Shown: in pieces, positions 9,584 through 17,441 of the stretch
How the letters are laid out: every line of letters begins with the position of its first letter
Position numbering within the stretch: position 1 is the first letter of the stretch
NCBI GenBank assembly: GCA_903843305.1
Contig: CAIMPI010000009.1
Location: 1 to 64,000, forward strand
Length of the DNA: 64,000 bases
Reading direction: 5' to 3'
DNA from: an uncultured Chlorobiaceae bacterium
Lineage (GTDB): Bacteria; Bacteroidota; Chlorobiia; Chlorobiales; Chlorobiaceae
The notes under the pieces: model-generated
Seen by the model: only the letters and a program-made list of their open reading frames with translations
The model's database searches: none
What the model was told of the DNA's origin: nothing
Made by a program: the position numbers and the translations under genes

Positions 9584-10219
9584 AACAAAATAATTTTAAT
9601 TTTTTTTGTTTCGGCAAAATTGCATCTCTTTGGCACGCTTTGGTTTGTGTGACTTCTTGTGCCGCTTGCCAATGTGCTGCATGTGGGTAGGCGGATATTT
9701 TTAAAAATGCGAAGGATCAGGATATTATTTTTTTCAATTCTATCATTTTGTTTCCGTATTTCGTTTCATTCTCAATGTGCCGGTTGTCTTTTAAGCATGA
9801 ACGCTAACACCAAGTGCAGTAACTTTGCGCGATCGTCTGTTAATAATTCTAACTGGCTTAGCTTCATAATGTAAAGGGGAATCTGATTGCTTTTCTGGCT
9901 GACCCTTATATTGCTCTTACCCCCCAAATACGCCCTCCCGGTTCCTTGCCCCACACCTTACCCCATAAGCAAAGGCTGTACTCAGCTTTTGCGCTACCGC
10001 CGTCCCGACGCTCTTCATGCAGCTTGGCGCGATACTTCGTGCCGTGCTGCCATGCTTTTGCGCGGAGCGGCTTCCGGTACTCCGGAGGCGGCGGAGCTGT
10101 AAGGTGCCCTCTCCCTTGCTTTTTATCTCAACTTTACCATAAAAGAGAAAGAATTGTTTTCTTTTTTATCTAATTTTATCTTTATTTTACCTAAAAAATT
10201 CTAAAAAGGAGATAAAGAT
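9584..10219. other. Intergenic region: AT-rich spacer, then hairpin repeats
   Basis: No gene is convincing here. About 9590-9950 is AT-rich and featureless to my eye. At 9960-10100 a short block of the GTACTC-apex hairpins appears. A pyrimidine/AT-rich stretch with an AAGGAG ribosome site (about 10205-10210) then leads into the phage cassette, so the promoter of that cassette probably lies in 10105-10200. Confidence 0.5.
9969..10091. repeat. Second block of GTACTC-apex hairpins
   Basis: Three hairpins of the family seen at 1-2180 stand here. Arms GCAAAGGCTG and CAGCTTTTGC flank TACT at 9979-9982. Arms GGCGCGA and TCGTGCC flank TACT at 10033-10036. Arms CTTCCGG and CCGGAGG flank TACT at 10078-10081. 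The arms are unrelated to each other, yet each pairs, with one G-T wobble. The block sits between the R-M cassette and the phage cassette. Confidence 0.75.
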
Positions 10220-10900
10220 ATGGCTGATGGAAGTGGGGATGGACAAGGCAAGACCTATTCACAGGCTGAACTAGATGCCGTAATACTGGCGCGGGTTGAC
10301 GCTGCGACTGCTGCGGCACAAGCAAAAATGGAAGCTGCTCTTGCCGCTGTAAAAGCTCCGTTTGACGGGGTTGATGTTGAAGAGTATAAACGGCTGAAGG
10401 AAGCAGAAACAAGACGGTCGGATGATGCTTTGCTGGCGAAGGGACAATTTGATCAGCTTCTCAACAATACGGTAAAGGAAAAAGATGCGGCTCTTCAAAA
10501 GATTCAAAAAGAGGCGGCTGATCAGCTCAAGGAACTCACGGCGCAACTTGAAAGAAGTGAAGTTGATGGCAAGCTGCTTGCTGCTGCACGCAAAGCCCAT
10601 CGCCCCGATCAGGTTGCGGCTCTTCTTCGCGGCTCGATCAGGTTTGATCCGAAGAAAGGCGTCATGGTGGTGGACTCTTCCGGAAATCCTGTAGCCAGGA
10701 ACGGCAAGCCGCTCACGATTGATGAACACGTATCTGACTTCCTTGAAGCCAATCCCCACTTTCTCCCTGCAACTCCGGGCGGTGCAGGAAGCCAGGGCTC
10801 TGTTGATGGTGGTTCCTCTGGCGCTGCTGCCGGTAGCGGTGACCCGGTTGCCGAGAAGCTGCGCGCACAGTTCGAGGCTCTTAAAGCGACACGAAAATAA
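10220..10900 (+). CDS. Probable phage capsid scaffolding protein
   Basis: A 226-residue, mostly helical protein. Residues about 15-125 are rich in Ala, Glu, Lys and Gln with heptad-like spacing, as in a coiled coil. A charged middle and a Gly/Ser/Ala-rich linker (about residues 180-205) come before a short basic helix (EKLRAQFEALKATRK). That shape, together with its place just ahead of the capsid gene, fits a scaffolding protein whose C-terminal helix docks on the coat. No protease motif is visible. A strong AAGGAG lies about 9 bases before the ATG. It is the first gene of the packed phage-type run. The call rests on shape and context, not on a family signature. Confidence 0.6.
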   Translation: MADGSGDGQGKTYSQAELDAVILARVDAATAAAQAKMEAALAAVKAPFDGVDVEEYKRLKEAETRRSDDALLAKGQFDQLLNNTVKEKDAALQKIQKEAADQLKELTAQLERSEVDGKLLAAARKAHRPDQVAALLRGSIRFDPKKGVMVVDSSGNPVARNGKPLTIDEHVSDFLEANPHFLPATPGGAGSQGSVDGGSSGAAAGSGDPVAEKLRAQFEALKATRK

Positions 10901-10923
10901 CCTAACACCAAACAATTACCACG

Positions 10924-11871
10924 ATGGGACTCATTTATGATGTATCTGCAAAAGACGAACTCTCGAAACTTGTGCTTGACAATGTGCGCAAAACTGCACC
11001 AATTCTGGACTATGTCCACTTCTTTTATCAGCCCGGCGGTTCGGCGCTGGTTCGCTCGGATGCTGATGTAAACGCCAATGCTCTTTTTCGTGCCATCGCC
11101 GCTGACTTTGCTTCAAAGGTTGATGCGGCGCCAAGCTACGCAACCTTTGCGCTGAAAATTCTCGGCAAGACGATGCGCCTCGACCGTGCTTATGAGGAGC
11201 GTGGTGGAGATATCCCCAGTGAAATGAAACGAGAGCTCGCCGCTTTTGGCCAGACACTTGGCCGCAACCTCAGCAATTACATCGTTAATGGTGATGCTAC
11301 GCTGACGCCTGCCCAGTTCAACGGACTGAAAAAGATTGTTGCCGCTCTTGGCGCCAGTCAAACACTCACCGCAACAGGCACAAATGGCCTTCAGGTGCTG
11401 ACAGGTGTGAGTGATACAGCGGTATCCAGCCAGCAGAAGTTTATTGAAGCGCTGCAGGTGTTAATCGGGAGTGTAGTAAATGGCGCTCAGCTTTTGGTGA
11501 TGAACAGCAGTATATGGGGCCGCTTGTCAACGGTCGCCGCTGCACAGTGTGACGTGACCATTGATCAGTTTGGCCGCAGGATTATGACTTTTGCGGGCGT
11601 CCCCGTTATTCATGCGGGTTTCAATTACGACGGCACTGAAGTACTCCCACAAACGGAGACAAAGGGCACCAGCACGGATTGTACCAGTATCTACGCTTTC
11701 CGATCTGATGAGCAGGCATACTTTTCATTGATGACCACCAAAAACGGCATGAAGGTCTATGACATGATTATGAACGGGAACTTCTACGAAGTCACCGTCG
11801 AGTTGCAGGCCGATTCTCAGGTTCTGAACAATCGCGCGATTGCGGTGCTTCCTGGTGTAAGACTCGGATAA
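10924..11871 (+). CDS. Probable phage major capsid protein
   Basis: A 315-residue protein following the scaffold by 23 bases. It has mixed alpha/beta character and the flow of HK97-type coat proteins: a helical N-terminus, a long central segment (KILGKTMRLDRAYEERGGDIPSEMKRELAAFGQ) resembling a spine helix, and a C-terminal half with IWGRLSTVAAAQCDVTIDQFGRRIMTFAGVPVIHAG and DEQAYFSLMTTKNGMKVYDM that looks like the A-domain. Position between scaffold and adaptor supports the call. I cannot name a close family. Confidence 0.65.
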   Translation: MGLIYDVSAKDELSKLVLDNVRKTAPILDYVHFFYQPGGSALVRSDADVNANALFRAIAADFASKVDAAPSYATFALKILGKTMRLDRAYEERGGDIPSEMKRELAAFGQTLGRNLSNYIVNGDATLTPAQFNGLKKIVAALGASQTLTATGTNGLQVLTGVSDTAVSSQQKFIEALQVLIGSVVNGAQLLVMNSSIWGRLSTVAAAQCDVTIDQFGRRIMTFAGVPVIHAGFNYDGTEVLPQTETKGTSTDCTSIYAFRSDEQAYFSLMTTKNGMKVYDMIMNGNFYEVTVELQADSQVLNNRAIAVLPGVRLG

Positions 11872-11912
11872 TGGAACTGATAACGCTTGAAAAGACAGGG
11901 GGAGGGTAAGAT

Positions 11913-12839
11913 ATGGCGATTGAAGATATGGGCACTCGCTGGAACCCATCGGCACCACAGATGCCTGCAGCGCCATCTATCATTGATCTTGCCGGCCTTA
12001 CTGCCGGGGCGTTGAACGCTGACTTGATTGCGGCGGTTGATGTCTCGGTATTTCGGGAGGTGACGGTACAGGTTGGAGGAACTTTTGTTGGCACACTTAC
12101 CCTTCAGGGGTCGCTTGATGGGGTGACTTTTTCCCCGGTGGTTGCAGTGCCTGTTGCCGGTGGGGTTTTGACGACTACCGTCACGGCTTCCGGAATGTGG
12201 ATTATCCCAGTGTCCTTCAAATGGCTTCGGGTCCGGATGACGGCTTACACGTCCGGGACGGCTACCGGATTGGCACGAGCAGCAACGATGCCTTTGCCGA
12301 TTGATGCTCTGGTTTCAACGGTCACGATCAATGGCACGGTGACGGCATCGGGCACCACGGGGAATGTGGCCCATGATGCGGTAGATAGTGGTAATCCGGT
12401 CAAAGTTGGAGGCATTGCGTATGCGGCTGATCCTGCGGCGGTGTCGGCTCTTGATCGAACAAATATGTACAGTGACCAGCTTGGAAAACTGGTGATTGTG
12501 CCGCTTGCCTGCCGGGCGCTGATTGTTCAGGCCACCGTAACGCTGACGACTACGACTGAGACCACGATATTGGCAGCGGCTGGGGCTGGAATCTATCTTG
12601 ATGTCTCGTGGATTATGCTGACCAATACCAGTGCTGCAGCGGTAAGGGTGGATATCAGGCCTGTAACGGGAGGGAGTGTGCTTTTGTCGCTGAATGTGGA
12701 GGCGTCAAAAACCTTGATTGTTGATCTGTCGGATATCCCGCTTTTACAGACAACAGCAAACAATAACTGGACACTGCAACTGAGCGCCGCTGTAACGGAT
12801 GTGCGTATTACCGCCGGTTCTCTCAAACGATCAGCATAA
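11913..12839 (+). CDS. Phage structural protein of unknown function
   Basis: A 308-residue protein dominated by Thr, Val, Ala and Gly in alternating beta-strand patterns (TVQVGGTFVGTLTLQGSLDG, TVTINGTVTASGTT). The composition suggests a beta-rich virion part such as a head decoration, a head fibre or a baseplate piece. It lies between the capsid and adaptor genes and is preceded by GGGGGAGGG. I do not recognise a family and do not assign a role beyond structural. Confidence 0.5.
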   Translation: MAIEDMGTRWNPSAPQMPAAPSIIDLAGLTAGALNADLIAAVDVSVFREVTVQVGGTFVGTLTLQGSLDGVTFSPVVAVPVAGGVLTTTVTASGMWIIPVSFKWLRVRMTAYTSGTATGLARAATMPLPIDALVSTVTINGTVTASGTTGNVAHDAVDSGNPVKVGGIAYAADPAAVSALDRTNMYSDQLGKLVIVPLACRALIVQATVTLTTTTETTILAAAGAGIYLDVSWIMLTNTSAAAVRVDIRPVTGGSVLLSLNVEASKTLIVDLSDIPLLQTTANNNWTLQLSAAVTDVRITAGSLKRSA

Positions 12840-12849
12840 AAGGACTCCG

Positions 12850-13302
12850 ATGGCTTTCTCTACCGATGCCGATTTACTGAAGTACCAGCCCTATGTTTTT
12901 GAGCATGGGGTTGCCGCTTTTGTGGCTTATCATGATGATGCCAAAGCTGACATTATCCGTGACATACAAACGTTCTGGCTTCCAGCTCAATTATACTTCT
13001 CAGCTCCTTCTCGCCCCTCTACCATTACAGGCACTCAGTCTGGCGCGCTTGATGAGGCGAAGCTGAACCCTGCCCAATGGCTGAAAGCTTCAGTCTATAA
13101 GGTGCTGGCGGCTTACGTGCTGCCCTCGCTTGCCGCATCTGTTGGCGGTGAGGGGTTTGTGTCGATGATCGCCTTCTATGAGCGGCAATACATCAAAGAG
13201 CTGCAAAACGTCTTTGCTGCTGGTGTCCAGTACCTGGAGGGCTCTCAATATGTCACCATCTACGCCCGACTTCAAGCTGAACCCCTTCGTATGCAACGAT
13301 GA
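12850..13302 (+). CDS. Probable phage head-tail adaptor
   Basis: A 150-residue protein starting MAFSTDADLLKYQPYVFEHG. The open frame reaches back to 12799 inside the previous gene, but the ATG at 12850 follows AAAAGGA and gives a natural start. The helical content, Tyr-rich sequence and phrases such as DIQTFWLP and LKASVYKVLAAYVLPSLA resemble gp6-like head-tail connectors. Its stop overlaps the start of the next gene by four bases (ATGA). The function is inferred from size and position. Confidence 0.5.
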   Translation: MAFSTDADLLKYQPYVFEHGVAAFVAYHDDAKADIIRDIQTFWLPAQLYFSAPSRPSTITGTQSGALDEAKLNPAQWLKASVYKVLAAYVLPSLAASVGGEGFVSMIAFYERQYIKELQNVFAAGVQYLEGSQYVTIYARLQAEPLRMQR

Positions 13303-14654
13303 GCCGCAGCAAAGGATTCAATGAAGCGCTCACCACGAAGAAAAGCAGAGGGTGGAACACCAAGGGGCAGCTTACGCCTGCAAACGCCTGGAACACTCGA
13401 CTGTACATGCGGCAACTGGTGGGCCTGTATTGGGATATTGAGTTACCCGGAAGCCGCACCTTGAACATTGTGGGAACTGGCGCCATCATTATCAACTGGG
13501 GAGCAGGATCAACGTATCAGGTGACGTTTGAATCTTTGGTCTATACGACCGTTTACTCTGACCTTGGCCGTTTCGATCTGGTGATCAAGGGGGATGTTCA
13601 CCGGATTACAAAATTTTCGAATGCTGGTTATCCTTCGCTTTGTGGCTCGGTCAAAGGGTTCGGGAATCTGGAAAGCCTGACTGAACTTGTGCTTGTTGGC
13701 GGCAACTTCACCGGTGAACTTTCTGTTGCCGGGTGCCCGCTGACGCGCCTTTCAATCCCCGGTTCTCCTGTGTCCGGTGATTTTGATACACTTCCCGCAA
13801 CGCTGACAGAGCTTGACCTTTCAGGCGCCACGGGTCTGACGGGTGAGCTGCTGCATATCACCCGCTTTGCCGGCTTGCGGAGACTTGATATTTCTGGAAG
13901 CAGTGTTGAGTTCAATGATCACAACATTCCCACTCTTACCACATGGAAGGATGGCGTTCATATTACCGTCTCCAATATGTCGCTGTCTGAAGCGGACGTT
14001 ATTGCTTTTCTTTCCCTCTGTTTCCTTGCTGCTGTCCAAAACGGTTATCTGGATATCGCGGGCAATAATGCAGGCTTGAGCGCTGAACATGCTCATTACG
14101 CCCAGGAGCTGCGGGATTCATTCCACTGGACGGTTTACTGTAACGTGGCGGCTCCGGTTGCCGGGCAGGCATGGCATGGCGGCATCATTGCCGCCATCTA
14201 TCAGGCGGGTGATGCAGGGTTTGTGGCTGGCGAGTTTCATGGCATTGTCATTACTCCGGCTGATGCTACGCCGATGCCATGGAGTAACGTTACTGATGCT
14301 TTCTCCGGAGCGACTGCGTTTGCTCTTGGGCAAGGCAACCCCAACACCAATGCCATTATCGGGCAGGCAGGGCACACCGGCAGCGCGGCAAAGTACTGCC
14401 ACGACTACGTTTCGCCTGACGGGTACACGGACTTCTGCTTGCCGACTCCCGACGATTGGGTAAAGATTGCAAGCAACTCGGCGGCCATTGGCGGCTTTAC
14501 GCATGGCTCATACTGGACTTCTGCCGAATCTGCCGATGCCGGCAGCGAATATGCGGCGTATATCTTTTACTTCCCTTACGATAGCTACCCCGCTTACGCT
14601 GATACAGAGTGGAAGAGCGAAGCCCGAAGCTTCAGGCCAATACGATACTTTTAA
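13299..14654 (+). CDS. Phage receptor-binding-type protein: LRR-like body with C-terminal C-type-lectin-like domain
   Basis: A 451-residue protein with three visible parts. The N-terminal 90 residues would attach to the particle. Residues about 105-215 are leucine-rich-repeat-like (LTELVLVGGNFTG, LTRLSIPGSPVSG, LTELDLSGATGLTG, LRRLDISGSSVEF). From about residue 290 a DUF1566/Fib_succ_major-like C-type-lectin-type domain runs to the end: DFCLPTPDDWVKIA, GSYWTSAES, then SFRPIRYF as the last eight residues. Between the last two lies a Tyr/Ser/Asp/Pro-rich stretch (about 14560-14610), the position that is variable in DGR-targeted lectin proteins such as Bordetella phage Mtd. It most likely binds the host surface. 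It overlaps the adaptor gene by four bases. Confidence 0.7.
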   Translation: MSRSKGFNEALTTKKSRGWNTKGQLTPANAWNTRLYMRQLVGLYWDIELPGSRTLNIVGTGAIIINWGAGSTYQVTFESLVYTTVYSDLGRFDLVIKGDVHRITKFSNAGYPSLCGSVKGFGNLESLTELVLVGGNFTGELSVAGCPLTRLSIPGSPVSGDFDTLPATLTELDLSGATGLTGELLHITRFAGLRRLDISGSSVEFNDHNIPTLTTWKDGVHITVSNMSLSEADVIAFLSLCFLAAVQNGYLDIAGNNAGLSAEHAHYAQELRDSFHWTVYCNVAAPVAGQAWHGGIIAAIYQAGDAGFVAGEFHGIVITPADATPMPWSNVTDAFSGATAFALGQGNPNTNAIIGQAGHTGSAAKYCHDYVSPDGYTDFCLPTPDDWVKIASNSAAIGGFTHGSYWTSAESADAGSEYAAYIFYFPYDSYPAYADTEWKSEARSFRPIRYF

Positions 14655-14665
14655 CGAAAAAGATT

Positions 14666-15001
14666 ATGGAACGGAACGACTTTTTTGGTCTTGTGGCATC
14701 GGGCATTATAGGCGCGCTCACCAACATTATTCATGCACTGTATCTGAAAACAGTTACCGGCAGTCGCGAGCTGCTGATTCGCCTGGGCGTGTCGCTGCTG
14801 GCAATATTTCCGGCTTACCTGCTTGTGGAATACCTCAAGATAGAAAGAAACCTCGCGTTTATCGTCGGCTATATCGCTGGTACGCTGGGAGATCGGGTTA
14901 TCAGTGAAATCTATCGACGGGAAGGGGACATTTTTAATTATTTCGTCGGCAAACCTGAAAACATTGAGGAAAACAATGATAACAATGGAGGTGAAGCATG
15001 A
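14666..15001 (+). CDS. Probable phage holin
   Basis: A 111-residue membrane protein. Hydrophobic segments cover about residues 5-25 (FFGLVASGIIGALTNIIHAL), 35-55 (LIRLGVSLLAIFPAYLLVEYL) and 62-75 (AFIVGYIAGTLG), followed by a charged, Asn/Glu-rich cytoplasmic tail. I chose the ATG at 14666 over upstream in-frame starts because it lies just after the previous stop and begins with the first helix. It overlaps the amidase gene by four bases, the classic holin-endolysin arrangement, and would permeabilise the inner membrane for lysis. Confidence 0.75.
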   Translation: MERNDFFGLVASGIIGALTNIIHALYLKTVTGSRELLIRLGVSLLAIFPAYLLVEYLKIERNLAFIVGYIAGTLGDRVISEIYRREGDIFNYFVGKPENIEENNDNNGGEA

Positions 15002-15600
15002 GTCGTCCGCTCTCTGTTTTTCTTGACAATGGCCATGGAAATGACACACCTGGCAAACGCTCTTCTTTCCCTGGCTTGAAAACGCTTTATGAGTATGAGT
15101 TCAATCGCGATATCGTCACGCTCATCACCCTGCTGCTTGAAAAAGCCGCTGTGCCCAGTGCTCGCATTGTGCCGGAGCTCTATGATGTTTCAATTTCAGA
15201 ACGAATCAGGAGAGTAAACCGGATGGTTTCGGCTGCAAGCAAAGATGGTTTTCAGACGGTGCTTGTTTCGGTTCATGCCAATGCGGGCAAAGGCAGCGGG
15301 TTTGAGGCATGGACGTCGAAAGGCAAGACACGCAGCGATCTCCTGGCGGAGCTGATACTTGATGCGGCTCCAAAGTACCTCAAGGGGTTTGCGGTACGCA
15401 AGGATGTAACAGACGGCGACGGTGACAAGGAAAGCAACGACTTTTCCCTGCTGACCAAAACGCTTTGCCCTGCCGTGCTGACTGAAAACCTGTTTATGGA
15501 TACGCTCAAAGATTACCAGTTCCTCTGCTCTCATGCCGGGCGCGTTGCCATTGCAGAGATGCACGTTGCCGCAATTCTCAACTACAAGGAAACACTATGA
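14998..15600 (+). CDS. N-acetylmuramoyl-L-alanine amidase (endolysin)
   Basis: A 200-residue single-domain Amidase_3 enzyme that cuts the amide bond between MurNAc and L-Ala. The zinc ligands are visible: His in FLDNGHGND near residue 13, Glu in the YEYEFNRD region, His in VLVSVHANAGKGSGFEAW, and the catalytic Glu in PAVLTENLFMD. There is no signal peptide, consistent with release through the holin encoded upstream. Its stop overlaps the next start (ATGA). Confidence 0.88.
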   Translation: MSRPLSVFLDNGHGNDTPGKRSSFPGLKTLYEYEFNRDIVTLITLLLEKAAVPSARIVPELYDVSISERIRRVNRMVSAASKDGFQTVLVSVHANAGKGSGFEAWTSKGKTRSDLLAELILDAAPKYLKGFAVRKDVTDGDGDKESNDFSLLTKTLCPAVLTENLFMDTLKDYQFLCSHAGRVAIAEMHVAAILNYKETL

Positions 15601-15983
15601 AAAAAATTGCTCTGCTTCTTGTGCTGCTCACCGCTGGCGGCTGCACTCTTGCACCGCAACTGAGCACGAAAAGCCCGACCGCTGACACCACTTCCGCGAC
15701 CTCAAGCACCGTGACTTTCAACAAGCTCTATGCCAGCGGCGTTGCTGCCTGCGGCTCGCTGTACACGCTGATTGAAGGCTGCTACAGGAGCGGCAAGATA
15801 AGCAAACCTGAAGCGGTTGAGCTGAAGGGCAAGGTTGACCATGCGCGGGCAGCGCTTGATGAGGCGCGGGTGTTGCAGGTAACCAATGCGCCCACTGCCC
15901 CAGGCAAGCTTTCTTCAGCACTCATTTCTCTGCAAACCATCCGTGAAAGCGTGATGAACCTCAAGCAGCGTACTGCTGCGTAA
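15597..15983 (+). CDS. Small lipoprotein of the lysis region (possible spanin component)
   Basis: A 128-residue protein with a lipoprotein signal: MKKIALLLVLLTAGGC, lipobox TAGGC, so Cys16 would be lipidated. The mature part is Ser/Thr/Ala-rich and then helical (SKPEAVELKGKVDHARAALDEARVL). Its place directly after holin and amidase suggests a lysis helper such as an outer-membrane spanin subunit, though it is longer and less Pro-rich than typical Rz1. Its start overlaps the amidase stop by four bases. The spanin role is a guess from context. Confidence 0.6.
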   Translation: MKKIALLLVLLTAGGCTLAPQLSTKSPTADTTSATSSTVTFNKLYASGVAACGSLYTLIEGCYRSGKISKPEAVELKGKVDHARAALDEARVLQVTNAPTAPGKLSSALISLQTIRESVMNLKQRTAA

Positions 15984-16001
15984 CAACAAGCCCAAACCAT
16001 C

Positions 16002-16202
16002 ATGAACATTGTCAAAGCTCTCGCCTCTCTTTCTGAAATTGTTACCACAATTGAGTCAGTGACGGCACAGGTGAACACTGCCGTTGAAGTTATCTCCACT
16101 GCCTCGAAAGAGAACAGGGACCTTACCGATGCTGAACTCAATCAGATTGTTGCCCGCGTTGACCTTTCCCGCCTTTCGCTTGAAGAGGCGCTGGCTGGGT
16201 GA
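16002..16202 (+). CDS. Small phage-cassette protein of unknown function
   Basis: A 66-residue helical protein (MNIVKALASLSEIVTTIESVTAQVNTAVEVISTASKEN in two pieces, then DLTDAELNQIVARVDLSRLSLEEALAG). It starts 18 bases after the lipoprotein gene, and its stop overlaps the terminase GTG (GTGA), so it is very probably translated. Size and position just before the large terminase would allow a small-terminase or regulatory role, but no DNA-binding motif is visible. Confidence 0.6.
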   Translation: MNIVKALASLSEIVTTIESVTAQVNTAVEVISTASKENRDLTDAELNQIVARVDLSRLSLEEALAG

Positions 16203-17437
16203 ATCAGCTCTTTTGTGTTGACAAGGGGCGGATGCTCCCCCATCAACGCGCCTTCTGGGAGCTTCCAAACTTCGTGAAGCTCCTGATTGGTGGCTATGGC
16301 AGCGGTAAAACCCGCATCGGCGCTCTTCGTTCCATCTATAACAGCTACATCAACGCGCCGATTCCGCACCTCTATGTTTCACCAACGTACAAACAGGCAC
16401 GTAAAACGGTTGTTGTTTCCATTGCCGGGCTGCTTGACAAGTCAAAGATTGAGTACGACTACAACAAGACAAATCACGAGTTCTTTATCCCCGGCTGGGC
16501 TGGTACCATCTGGATTGCATCAGGCGACGATCCGGACAGTTTGAAGGGGCCGAACCTCGGCACGGCTGGTATTGATGAACCGTTTATCATTGATGGCGAC
16601 ATTCTCAATGTGATTCTTTCGCGCCTTCGCCACCCTGAAGCGAAACTGCGGGAACTCTTCCTGACGGGTACACCCGAGCAACTCAACTGGGGCTATGAGC
16701 TGGCGCAAAACACTGAAGAGCGGCTTGACCTGGGCACGGTAGTGGCACGAACAGCGGATAATATCCATCTGCCTGCCCAATTCATCAACATGCTTGAGCG
16801 TGCATTCGATGAGAATCAGCGTGCTGCGTACATGAACGGGCAGTTTGTGAACCTGACCGCTGGCAGGGTTTACAAATACTTTGACACGAAGAGCTGCATT
16901 GTCATCAGGCCGAAGCTGGAAGGGTATCACTATCAGGCAGGTATAGATTTCAATGTTGACAATCTGACGGCTGAAATCTTCTCGGTGTTCCCTGATGGGA
17001 CGGTCCACTTTTTCGAGGAGATTCACCTCACCAACTCGACCACCTATGAGCTGGCCGATCTGCTGCATGAGAAGTATCATGGCATTACCGTTTACCCTGA
17101 CCCTGCCGGACGTGCACGCAAAACCTCATCGGATGCTACAGACTTCAACATCCTGAAAGGCAAGGGTTTTACGGTTGAAGCAAGGCAGACGCACCCGCCG
17201 GTGAAAAGCAGGGTGAATGCCGTGAACAAGCTGCTGCGTGAAGGCAAGCTCACGATTGGCAACTGCCCGAGGCTCATCAAAGATTTTGAGCTGGTAAGCT
17301 GGAAGGGCGGCGACATCGACAAAAGCAATGAGGCGCTTACTCATGCCTCTGATGCTGCAGGATATCCAATTGAAAAACTGTTTCCGGTCAAGCTGCCAAC
17401 ACGAAAATACACACAACCAACAAACTGGAGAGTATAA
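16199..17437 (+). CDS. Phage terminase large subunit
   Basis: A 412-residue DNA-packaging motor. The ATPase half has Walker A GGYGSGKT (residues 31-38), YVSPTYKQAR, and a Walker B-like segment LGTAGIDEPF with the catalytic acid, then LTGTP as the coupling motif. The nuclease half has the RNase H-type acidic residues in YQAGIDFNVDN, VYPDPAGRARK and THASDAAGYPIEKLF. The start is GTG at 16199, overlapping the previous stop. The portal gene follows after four bases. In most tailed phages terminase and portal precede scaffold and capsid; here they come last. Confidence 0.9.
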   Translation: MNQLFCVDKGRMLPHQRAFWELPNFVKLLIGGYGSGKTRIGALRSIYNSYINAPIPHLYVSPTYKQARKTVVVSIAGLLDKSKIEYDYNKTNHEFFIPGWAGTIWIASGDDPDSLKGPNLGTAGIDEPFIIDGDILNVILSRLRHPEAKLRELFLTGTPEQLNWGYELAQNTEERLDLGTVVARTADNIHLPAQFINMLERAFDENQRAAYMNGQFVNLTAGRVYKYFDTKSCIVIRPKLEGYHYQAGIDFNVDNLTAEIFSVFPDGTVHFFEEIHLTNSTTYELADLLHEKYHGITVYPDPAGRARKTSSDATDFNILKGKGFTVEARQTHPPVKSRVNAVNKLLREGKLTIGNCPRLIKDFELVSWKGGDIDKSNEALTHASDAAGYPIEKLFPVKLPTRKYTQPTNWRV

Positions 17438-17441
17438 GCCA

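Noticed and set aside
13628-14504. Reverse-strand frames opposite the fibre gene
   Set aside because: Shadow frames of the plus-strand gene; Arg/Ser-rich and without starts or domains.
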